A stretch of 64,000 nt of DNA from the NCBI GenBank assembly GCA_950295325.1, contig OX485806.1, positions 39,244,001-39,308,000 of the forward strand, read 5' to 3'. The position numbers and the translations under genes were made by a program. Shown here in pieces: positions 44,276 through 54,564 of this stretch. Each line of letters starts with the position of its first letter. Position 1 is the stretch's first letter. The notes below the pieces were generated by a model. It saw only the letters and a program-made list of their open reading frames with translations. It was not told the origin of the DNA and made no database searches. Origin of the DNA: Polytrichum commune. Lineage: Eukaryota > Streptophyta > Polytrichopsida > Polytrichales > Polytrichaceae.

Positions 44276-47158
44276 GCTTCTTTGTTGCATTCCATTCATG
44301 TGCAATGTTCATCTTAACTTGGAATGCAACATGGATTTGCACTCCAAATTAGACTGAATCGTGTGTTGCATTGCAATAGCAGATTCTACACTCCAAACTA
44401 AGAAGAATGTTCCATTTCAATTTGCAATGTACTAGAAACACTTACCTCTGTACAATGTTTGCTTCTAAACCACAGCTCCAGCTAGGAGAGACTGCAAAAT
44501 AACAATAAATTTGAAGTTAGAAACCTCTGATAATGCAATGTGCACATTCAAGAATCAACTAAACTGTGTGTTGCTCCTCAAATGCATCAAACCCACAAAA
44601 AAACCCCTACTACAAAGATTGCACTGGATTGAACATGGACATCACATTGAAGTGAACAAAGCAAAACACATGATTTCTTAGAACTAGGAAAAAGTGAATT
44701 CAAGTGAAGTGAAGACAATTACAAACTGAAAGGAGGAGCACTCTGAAACAACTGAAAATACTCCAACCCTAAAACCCTTGCAACAACTGAAACTACTCCA
44801 TTAATGTCCTAATGAGACTGCAAGCAAAAAACTACTCAATTTCTGATGTTACTTGCAATTGTGAGTGCAACAAAACATTGCATGCTTACACAATACTCAC
44901 AATCCTCCTCTTGTGCATCAATACATAAACTCACATCACCTAATTAGCACCTGGAACAGCACATCTTTCAAAGAGGGAAAGAAAAAAGCACCTGCCTGGA
45001 GCTCCTGGCGCTCTTATGGAACTAAGAGCAAGGAGGAGGACAAACAACAAGAAGGAGGAGGAGGAGAAGGAGGACCAGCAAGGGAGAAGGACCAACAATA
45101 GTAGCAAGGGAGAAGGAGAAGGAGAAGGAGAAGGAGAAGAAGGAGCAGCAGCAAGGGAGAAGGAGGAGCAACAAAAGTAGCAAGGGAGAAGGAGGAGAAT
45201 ACTCTGGAGCAACAAGGGCGACCAGCAAGGGCGAGGAGCAAGCGCGAGGAGCAAAGGAGCGATGGTGGGCGAGGAGGAAAGGAGCGAAAGGAGCGAAATG
45301 AGAAAAAAGGAGCGAAGAGCAAGGGAGTGTATCGAAACCCTAAACCCTAAACGTCGCATCCACTCCCTACCTAGATGTCCCATCACCCCGCGCCCAAAGG
45401 CCACATGTAACCCTTACGTGGCATATGTCTATTGGTTTTTTTTGTGATTGCTAGAGTCCACCCTCGATAAATGTTACACTTCCACATGTTAACTCATAAT
45501 TGTATTTGTTAACAAATTCGTACTCCTCTCATATTGCTAACTAGAATGTAAACTTTGTTACATGTTAAGAATAATTTATTCCCCTCTTTGTTAATTTGCC
45601 ACTTATAAATGTTAACCTACGAACTACATCCAATATTGTGAGATGACATCCATTACATTGAGTCACAACCTTTCAAAGTGGCAAAAGTCACCAAATTTGA
45701 CTTTTGTGATCAAATTATTAATATGGGTTATATTGTGATTGATACACATATTTTATATTTGATAATTTTACAAAACTCTCCCTCCATAATTGTAATGAAT
45801 CAAATTTGTTAAGCATTCAAAAAGCTCCCTTTATAGTTGTTACAATGTTAACTCACAATAAATGTAAGGAAAATTATATTCCAGAGCATAACATTTATAG
45901 AGGATGGATTGTATGTGGTTTGAGTCAAAAAACGAATACCAAAAACAATTGTTGACCAAAAATAAAGGAATCTCAATGCTCTAATTAAATAACATCAATA
46001 ATAAAAAAGACAAAGCATTTTGTAACTCCAAACAATCAGTGAAACTAAATTATACCATTTCTAGTGTAGCAGGTATGGAGGGGACTTTATATTTTGAGAA
46101 TAGTAATAATATTGAATATAAAGTATGTCTTCTTGATTAAGTTAAGTATAATATTTTTTCCACAAAGGTGGGATTCAAATGCAATTGGGACAATAATATA
46201 CCCATTGGCCAAAAATTCAATTAACCCTAAACCCCTACACCCTTATGAATCCCTCAATTATCGCAATAATTTGTGAAAGGGGATTTTCAACCTAAATTAT
46301 ACTATCAATAGCAACTTGGGGACTTTATTGAAGTTGGACACTTGGGATGCTTTGATGTGAATATCATTATTAATGATATTTAAATTAAGCATGTTTGAAA
46401 CACAATTAACAAAACCAAACATCGAGATAATATGGGTTAAGATCAAATGCTTATAATATCCTAAACAACGTTAGGGGTTAATTCAATCCCTCTGCACATA
46501 TTATGTCTAAGCTTGTATTAGAACAAAAGGAATGGGTAGGTGTTGAATTTACATCCCTCTTGTCCGTTAAACAACCTTCAGGATTCATGCAATCCTTCCA
46601 AACCTAGGCATGAGCTTGTATTATCGCCTATAAGTAGTAGCAAATTGTTGTTTATATTGGAGTTTTGTTTCCATGGCGACATGTATGGTTGTGTTAAGTA
46701 TTCGATTATAGAATACCAATATATGATGTTCAAAACCTATCTTCAAAAGTAAAGGTTTAAATCAAATGGATAAATATGACTTAGAACATAACTTTCATGA
46801 TCTTAAATGTTTTGAAGGCTTAATTGTTTTCATATTGTATCCCATCAAAGAATAACAAGTCTCGGCTAAATCTTGTACTTGCCTCTAAGGGGTGGATTTT
46901 ACCCAGGCAAACATAGATTAAAAAAATGAAAGGTAAGGTTACGCAACCCAAGTACCTTTTTCCTTAGCCAAATTAAGACCACATATCGGATTGCCATTCA
47001 CAATTTGATAAATCTTTGTTCTATGTCACCTACTTTTTCACCACTTACCATGTCTTCAAGAATAATTTGTGAACATAAATTTGCTTGACTTTTGAAATCT
47101 TTATGGTTTTGTTTTAGAGAATTTTAAGCCTTGACATGAGTCGGGAGTCGTTTATACG

Positions 47159-47187
47159 GTTTAGGGTTTAGGGTTTAGGGTTAAGGG
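47159..47187. repeat. Interstitial telomere-like repeat (TTTAGGG)n
   Basis: Three TTTAGGG units followed by a variant GTTAAGGG. A degenerate relative is near 47430. Confidence 0.8.
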
Positions 47188-48563
47188 TATCCCCCTTGTG
47201 TCACCGACTTAATATTGGTTGCCTTATTACTATTTGGATACCCTACCCTCCCATTCTGTCCATTATATTTTATGGGTTAATAGTATTACGTAGAACAACA
47301 ATTGGTATAATTGTTTGCTTGCTTGGTTTGAATTACTTTCCAGTTAAGCCTTGACATGTATCAGGAGTTGTTCCGTTAACCATGCTTGCATCTCTATATC
47401 CACATGTTTGTTTAGGTTTGGGTGGTTATAGGGTTTAGGGTTGAGGGTAATAATGTTACTTCGAGCAACAATTGGTATTGTTTGAGTATTAATTAATGTA
47501 GGTAATGTACATGAGGTACTAAAATATGTTTTTCCTCACGTATAGTACATGAAGAAGGCTAGTATAATTAGTTTTTTTGAAGTAAATGTTGATGTACGGA
47601 AGGGGCCCCTAAGGTTTAGAGAGAAAATTGATAATATTGAATTTAATTAAACCTATGTTACCTAGGACAATAGATGTGCTACTATCATGGCCTTATGGTA
47701 ATCAAAGTTTCTGTATCAGATATGAATACAATTATGTATAGGTGTGTATAGGTGGGTAAATTAAAAATGTTGGATGGTTAGGTGGTGGCCAATGTAATTA
47801 TAATATTAAATGCAAGATGAGAGGAGATAGCATGATATTATGGTCAATACCATTACATTGTATGCAAAACAATAAAGTAGTTGCTGATTTAATTTTGATT
47901 ACATGTATTTTTATACTCCATGTACTATTGTTGTTGTTGTGGTTGATTTTTCACACGATTGTATAATTTTTTGTCTACGTTTTTTAAAATGTACTCTTCA
48001 TATTAGGTACTCCAATATTATTGCTCCAATAAACCACCTCTCAACAATGTTTATTGCTCATATAATATTAGCCAATCTACTTTGTTGTATACCACAAATA
48101 CATAGATGCCTTTTTCTTTGTCATTATGTGGACTCATGGTCTATGCATGTTGTCCACATGAATACACATTCCATTGTAAGGCTGGCACACGGAATGTAGT
48201 AATGCTAGGTTTGTATTTATAGGACATAGTTGGTGGCTGGTATCCTATGTTGGAAAACGGATCCAAGGGAAAGCGATCAGTACTTAAGGGGACACCCCCC
48301 CACCGTCGGGACTCTTTTTGCATCTCAGCTCTGGGTTGCGCTCCTTGGACCCTTGTAGTGTGCTCCTGCTACAGATTTTGTGCAGGTAAAGATCCTATTG
48401 CATGGACCTATTATACACTAAACCCCAAGCCCTGAACCCATTAGGGTAGAGAGTTTGTATTTGGGTTGCACTCTGCGGATCGTTGTAGTGTGCTGGATTT
48501 TTATTTCGGACAGTTATCATTTCTGGTGCAATGTTCCTATTTTAACGCCGCAAATCACGGAGG

Positions 48564-48921
48564 TTTACGGACGCGCGTCCGTAAACCCTTAATCATATTG
48601 GTTCTTTGAACCTTTATTTGTTTGATCCAATACTCATGTACGTTGAGGTTTACGGACGCGCGTCCGTAAACCTCCATACCTTTGGTGCCATATGTCACCT
48701 ACACCACGTGTCGTGTCGAGTCTGTATGTCACCTACACCACGTGTCTTGTCGTGTCTGTATGTCACCTAAACCACGTATCGTGTCGAGTACCACAATGCG
48801 AATATATTGCCATGGAAGTTTACGGACGCGCGTCCGTAAAACGTGAACCCCTTTTCGCGTTATACATCGTATCTAGGCTAGTACAGAGGTCCACAGAGGT
48901 TTACGGACGCGCGTCCGTAAA
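48564..48921. repeat. Four near-perfect 22-bp dyads upstream of the transposase gene
   Basis: Copies at 48564-48585, 48649-48670, 48819-48840 and 48900-48921. All four have the full arms TTTACGGACG and CGTCCGTAAA with centre CG; several keep an outer AGG/CCT extension. Confidence 0.92.
48691..48790. repeat. 34-bp tandem repeat, three units
   Basis: Units start TATGTCACCTA and contain ACCACGTGTC and GTGTCGAGT; period exactly 34 bp. It lies between two dyads. Confidence 0.85.
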
Positions 48922-49185
48922 CCTGGAAACCTTTGTTGCCATGATGTTGTCCATGTGCCATGTAGGGGATTGCACAGAGACTGTACGGTCATGAAGGGTT
49001 GGGAGATCGCATCCCTTAGCCTACATCACCCTATGTATCATAGTATAATATTTGATATTGATAGAACATACTAGGAAGCGCGTATGATAACCTCTTCAAA
49101 TTTCATGTGTCGTCAGGCCTGCGTATACATGGCCGTGTTGCCAGGACCTCTTGCTTGCCTGAACCTCCATGTCTAGGACTGCATT

Positions 49186-49397
49186 TTTACGGACGCGCGT
49201 CCGTATACCTATGTTGTGGTTTAGCATGATACTACACTATGTGCACGAGCCGATTTACGGATGCGCGTCCATAAACCAGTGGTGTTTTGGTTGTCATCAC
49301 CTTTCCGCTGACTATGAACATATAAATGTATCCGTATGCGCGTGTGATTGCGCTGCTAATGTTGTTACATGGAGGTATACGGACGCACGTTCGTATA
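49186..49397. repeat. Three diverged dyads next to the transposase start
   Basis: Copies at 49186-49207 (right arm ending GTATA), 49254-49275 (arms TTTACGGATG and CGTCCATAAA) and 49376-49397 (arms TATACGGACG and CGTTCGTATA, centre CA). The last copy has a changed outer base in both arms, preserving pairing. Confidence 0.82.
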
Positions 49398-49541
49398 CCA
49401 ATGTGTCTTTGTTTCCAAGCCATGATATCAACTATTGTTCACATTGTGTTTCATTGACAATAATAAGCGTTAGGGTTATCCATGACATTTATTGAATGGA
49501 ATATTTTGACATACTCTTCATTGGGCTTTCTTGTAGTGGCC

Positions 49542-52500
49542 ATGGATTCCAACGTCGGTGATAGTGGGGTTGAATTTTTTTCGGAAGCGTCAAGCTATGA
49601 TAGCGAGTTTGAAGTTGTCGTGGAACAAGATACTACAATTGGTGTCGCCAATGTAGAGGATGAATTCCTTCCACCATGTGAGGGTTATTCGCGGGAGCAG
49701 TGGATTGATCTTGATGTTGTCCTAGTCAATGGATGTGGCGTCCCCGTGGCCGATGGTGTTTGTCGGAACTCGAATCCTACGGATTGTATTGATGCAAATC
49801 CCCTTGGGGAAGAAGATGTGGGGGTGTGCATTTTGAATTCCTTACATCCGTTGGAAGTGCCTTATGGTTGGAGATTCTCTCTTCGTCGATGGCCGTTGCG
49901 CAGTGTTCTTCATGATGGTGTCAGCTTGTGGAATCATTCCCGCCGTTTTGATCAAATGCAATCGGCTTTGTCCTCCACAACGCGCCCTAGAATAGGTCGG
50001 CGTAAATATGATTCCTTTCGTTTGCCTCGTGAACCCACGCAACGTCGTCGAGATCAAACATTGGGAGATGCATCTATTAGGTCCGTAGCAACAAAGGATT
50101 GTTGTGCAAAGAGATGTTGCCAACTATTTCCCCGTGACAAGATCAAATTTTTGAGACAAGAGATGTGGCTCGCGGACTTTCGTATGCGATCTGCAAAGAA
50201 ACTTGAAGTCCATCGCAACATGCACCTTGATGTCGAAGGTCGTAAGGTTGTGACCTTGGAAAATGTAGAGATATGTTGCAAGGCATGGTACATTATACAT
50301 GCAGTTTCAAAGGCAGATTTTTATAGGTTCCGGAACTACTCGATGCAAGGACGCCGTTCTCGGTTCCATGGCAACTCTGGCACAAAGAAGCCCAGGGAGG
50401 CAACACTCCAAGCGGCCGCAACACTATCAACCATCATTATGCCATTGGCAGATGCGATGCCACACAAGACGCGGACTCTGCCGTCAGGGGAAAAGGTTGT
50501 TCAGATGGTTTTGCCTACAGGGACAAAATGGAAGAACATACTTATGGATGTTAATGAAGTTGGCGAAAAGGCTGGATGTGGGCCGATTTCGTTGTCAAAA
50601 TTAAGTGTGATCAAGAATCAACAATTCGCAGAATACATTACGAAGAGACCTGGGGATAAGTTTGCCAGGTGTTCTGCTTGTGAGAAATATAAAGGCCTTC
50701 GAGATGCACATCCCATTGGGACTGAGTCCCACAACCGACATCAACTGAAATACATTGAACATGTCAACAACCAGGAGGCACACCATCAAGACTATTACAA
50801 GAATCGCACATTATCGATAATGAGGCCGAATGAGGTTTTGACAATCATTCATGACAAAATGGACCATGCAAAGACGGCGTGCCCTTGTTATGCGCGGAAA
50901 ATAAAGGCTACAGATGGATATTTCAAGCTTCCAATATCTGTCACAGGTTTCTTGGTTTTCACATTTATTTTTTGCGCGCCCACATACTCATTGTTAAGAT
51001 TTACGGATGTACGTCCGTAAGTGTACATTTTTTTACTTGCTTGGGGAAATTTTTGAATTTCATTCATATATACGATTTGTGTGGCTAAATGCAGGTATGA
51101 TCGCACATGGTCATGTGGACGTGAAATATGCACATTATGGCTTGGATTTCTATCCTGGCGACGCCAATCATACCGTAGGGTCTTTTGCAAAACTTCTACG
51201 AGATCTTGAGAGTCCACCCACATCATCCTCTCGTGATTTTTTTGTTGGATGTGGAACAACACCGATTTATAAGGCTGTGCTAGAGGGGAAGGAGGTTTGC
51301 CTATCTTCATTGCAAGAACCGCCTGAACAACCCGTTTTTGCTAAACCTTTGCCTCCAACTATACACGTGCAACTTGATAATTGTGCCAAGGACAACAAAT
51401 GTCGATACGTATTTTGTTTTTGGTCATTGCTCGTAGCCAAGGGCATTTTCAAAGAAGTGTTTGTGTCTTTTTTGATGGTTGGCCACACGCACGATGACAT
51501 TGACACTTCATTCGGACGTTGGAGTATGAAGTTGCACGAGGAGGATTTTCCCACAATTCCTCTTCTCATGAAATCGTACATGGATTTGGATAATGTGCCA
51601 GTCATCCCGCATTTGATTGAAGAAGTGTCCAATTTCAAATCGTTTATCAAACCATTAATTCTTAAGGGAGGTGACCGCTTAGTGGGCCATACCAAGGCTC
51701 AACAATTCCGATTCTATATGCGTGATGATGGTCTGCCGGCCATGCAATTCAAAGTTTTGTGTACCTCCCCGAATTGGGGCCCAGAGGAAGGGATACTCGT
51801 ATGGCGCCAAAACGAAGATGGCAAATGTATGCTACCTGATGGGGAGCCGAAGCCCTACAAACCCAACCCCATGAGGAATGGACTAGAAATCATCAAAGGT
51901 ATATCTGGATTCATCGAGTACTGGAAAGATTTGTGCGAGGAAGACATCACAAGACGTGTTCGGGATACCCACGAACCATTGATTGCGTATTGGGATCGCA
52001 TCCGCTCAGCGTTGCTAGCACCCGAAGACGATAGACCATCATGTTTGACACAAGGTTTTTGGCCACTAAGCCGAGTGACAATCGTGGAATCTGAGGCCAT
52101 GTTCTTCAACAATGGGGACGTCCGTGAAGAGTTCGCGGCGGACGACCATTATGTTGGCCCTGCTCGTAATCGCCCGGCTCCATCATTTCGTGTGGCTATT
52201 GATTGCTACGAAGGTTATATGGTCCTCGTACGTCCTGGAGATGAGGAACATCCTAAACCGATTTGGTTGGTGAAAGCATTGTCATCACCAAATTTTGTTC
52301 CAACTAACCCAAATTTTCGTCAAATTGAGGTGGAATATTGCCGTCCAAACACCAAAGATCAAAATGTGCTCCGCACATATTTAGGGTGGGACACGAAAAA
52401 AGGTTTCAAATGGACAATGGACTCAGCATACGAACCAATATGGATAAATACGGATACCATACTTTGTGCTTGGAAACCACGCAAAGGTTCCAAAACTGAA

Positions 52501-52617
52501 ACAATGACCATCCCCCAAAAACATATAGATTTTGCCAAAGACAACTTGGCACGTATTGTTGCTGCAGAAAACAATGTCGAGAATGGAAATGAAGCAGAAG
52601 ATGAAGATGGTGAATGA
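49542..52617 (+). CDS. DDE-like transposase of the large transposon (DUF7869-like), apparently intact
   Basis: Two exons, 49542-50946 and 51095-52617, joined in phase 1 by a 148-nt intron (GTTTCT...GCAG), give about 975 residues. The start is the ATG directly after an acceptor-like TTCTTGTAG; the related gene at 57633 begins the same way. An acidic N-terminus is followed by a Cys-rich KDCCAKRCC near 185, C-x2-C (CSACEKYKG) near 376, then three conserved acidic blocks: KMDHAKT near 438, QLDNCAKDNK near 562 and VGHTHDDIDTSFGRWS near 598. These resemble the RNase-H-fold catalytic core of the eukaryotic family annotated as DUF7869, as I remember it. Its 3' end lies 550 bp from the right TIR. Neither exon contains a stop. 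Transposase function is inferred from the motifs, the TIR context and the second copy. Confidence 0.72.
51000..51021. repeat. Dyad in the transposase intron
   Basis: Arms TTTACGGATG and CGTCCGTAAG with centre TA, inside intron 50947-51094. The matching intron of the second element (56052-56189) has no clear dyad. Confidence 0.75.
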
Positions 52618-52734
52618 TATTGACGTAGGTTTGGACCAAAGATATTTGAATGTGTATTGGTTTTTCATAAAATATATGACATTGGGGTCGAATACTATAT
52701 TAGACACATTTTATAGCAATTTTGTAGATTACAA

Positions 52735-52925
52735 TTATATTGCATGGATGCATTGATTTACGGATGTGGAATCCAAATGTTTTTTATGTTTGTGTTATTA
52801 CGGATGTGGACCCTAAACTATATAATTATATTGCATGGATGCATTGATTTACGGATGTGGAATCCAAATGTTTTTTATGTCTGTGTTTTTACGGATGTGG
52901 ACCCTAAACTATATAATTATATTGC
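52735..52925. repeat. 91-bp subterminal tandem repeat with dyad half-sites
   Basis: Two copies (TGCATGGATG at 52741 and 52832) plus a partial third start. Each unit has two half-sites, TTTACGGATGTGGA and TTACGGATGTGGAC, so four half-arms lie in the last 450 bp before the right TIR. Confidence 0.85.
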
Positions 52926-53135
52926 AGATGCTAATTTGCAATTTTGTGTCATTGGAATCTTGTGTTGGCATAGTTTTGATTATCAACTGAATAATTACTA
53001 TATTTAGAAACATATATTCATCACATATGGATCTTTAAAACATTATGTTGCCATTGTTTCCCATGTTCCCCATGTTCGCTACGTTCACAATATTCGCATC
53101 CGAAACTACGGGTCCAATTTATTTTGAGACTTTCC

Positions 53136-53175
53136 AAAGTCTCCAATTAACGAATATAGTGTTAAATAAGATTAA
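53136..53175 (-). repeat. Right terminal inverted repeat plus target-site duplication
   Basis: 53136-53167 read on the minus strand gives the same terminus as the left end, with mismatches only at positions 2, 3 and one inner G/T. 53168-53175 is AAGATTAA. Just inside, 53126-53143 forms a perfect hairpin with arms GAGACTTT and AAAGTCTC and a 2-nt centre. Confidence 0.72.
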
Positions 53176-54029
53176 ATAGAAAGAACCACTTGGAGAGAGC
53201 TTTACATCTCCCTCATCTATGTCTGAAACAAAATTTTATATCTTGAAAAGAGTTGGTCTCTGTTAGACCAAAAAATTAGTCCTAGACACCTCATCGCATC
53301 TTCTCTTTCAATACAAAAGTTCCTATCCAAAGAACGTCAGATCGACTAACAATCATCTATGCCGAACTGGGATGAAAGGCCTCATCGGGTACTATCACTG
53401 ATTCAACGTTTGAAAGATCAAAGAATCGACCTTATGTTGCTCTTGGAGGTGAGAAACTATAATCTTGGCTCCGCGTTGTACCCATAAACCCACAATGAGT
53501 CCAGTCACTAGAGCCAACAACCTTCACTAATATGGTGTCAAGATAAAGGGGTAAAATGTGAAAGATAACATGCACCTTCAACCACAACTAACCTTATGGT
53601 TTGTTGGTCATTAATCCAGCCTCACCATGAAAGAATACAAAAACCGCCCACTTGGTACACATATAAGCATTTTATCGGTCATCAGTCCAACCTCACTCCC
53701 ATGATACATTATCCCACGTTAACATATTACATAATGGGGCAATACTAGTAATTTCCAACAACACAACCTGTTATAGGGGAAGGTATCACAAAGAAATACA
53801 AAAAATAATGCAATGTCAACACATAAACCTCTTCCCAAAACAACACTTAAACAAAAATTAAAATTGACCGCGTACAACCGGCACTCGCCTGCGGTTGGTG
53901 GTCATGCGTGAGATATCTCTGTTGTTGTGTATGGTGATAATTATTACTTCAAACGAAATAACAACCCATGAGATTGGCCGGATGGATGTACTACTCTAAT
54001 ACTTCTAAGCAATAACCTTCTAATTCCTA
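53176..54029. other. Spacer between the two transposons, no gene seen
   Basis: About 850 bp between the right end of the large transposon and the terminus of the second element. No open frame of note, no dyads. Confidence 0.5.
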
Positions 54030-54032
54030 TAA

Positions 54033-54082
54033 TAACACTATATTCGTTAAATTGAGATTTTTTCTAGTCTCAAATTAATATA
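54033..54082 (+). repeat. Terminus of the second transposon with internal hairpin
   Basis: Begins TAACACTATATTCGTTAA like the large transposon's TIR. TTGAGA and TCTCAA then form a short stem, followed by ATTAATATATGGA. A similar run recurs at about 60824-60872. Confidence 0.65.
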
Positions 54083-54564
54083 TGGATCAAACAACATTCC
54101 GTGTTCCGAAACTATATTGAGAACAATCTCAAATATATTATATGTTCTAATATCCCAAATCTATGATGTGTGGACATAAGCACATATGGTAGAGCACTCA
54201 ACACCAACTTCATCAACAAAAACACTTTGGGTAGAGCACTCCAAACTAGTTTCACCCAAAAAACATATAAAATGATTTCTATTATTAGCATGGTCAATAA
54301 AATATAAACATTGCAACATACAAAGTGCATGTAATAAATGCATATTTCTTCAATGGACAATTTAGTCCCAAACTTAATAAAAAAATGAACTTCACATTTG
54401 TATTGAAATATAGTAAACGGATATTCATCCAACCCCAAACAATATAGCATTCGCAAGTTCTACCCAAACTTTGCCCCAATTTTGAAGAACACACATATGA
54501 ATAATATATATTCGTAGAATTACATATTACACTATAATCATGCTAACACAATCCTACCAACTTC

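Larger units (their letters stand above)
44150..48560. other. Interior of the large transposon without a supportable gene
   Basis: Low-complexity and AT-rich. A purine-rich GGAGAAGGAG microsatellite occupies about 44998-45310, and open frames through it are artefacts of composition. Telomere-like repeats lie at 45339-45352 and 47159-47187. No dyads occur between 44147 and 48564. Confidence 0.5.
36762..53167. mobile_element. Large (~16.4 kb) DNA transposon with TIRs, 8-bp TSD, transposase and ParB/methylase-like cargo
   Basis: Both ends carry the same 32-bp inverted terminus (core TAACACTATATTCG, then TAATTGGAGACTTT; 29 of 32 positions match) and are flanked by the same 8 bp, AAGATTAA, at 36754-36761 and 53168-53175. 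Inside are an apparently intact transposase-like gene (49542-52617), a decayed ParB/methylase-like gene (39142-43540), an FCP1/HAD-like gene (38049-38816), further exons (37076-37965) and all copies of the TTTACGGACG-type dyad in the window. The ~550 bp between transposase stop and terminus is matched by ~530 bp in the related element at 54 kb, which independently supports the right boundary. Naming it as one element is my inference; I know of no described family with this content. Confidence 0.7.

Noticed and set aside
44940-45404. 154-codon Leu/Ser-rich minus-strand frame
   Set aside because: Runs through a GGAGAAGGAG microsatellite; composition alone explains it.
36762-53167. Endogenous giant-virus or Maverick-type insertion
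   Set aside because: No capsid, packaging ATPase, DNA polymerase B or retroviral integrase is visible, and the genes have plant-type introns. A DNA transposon fits better.
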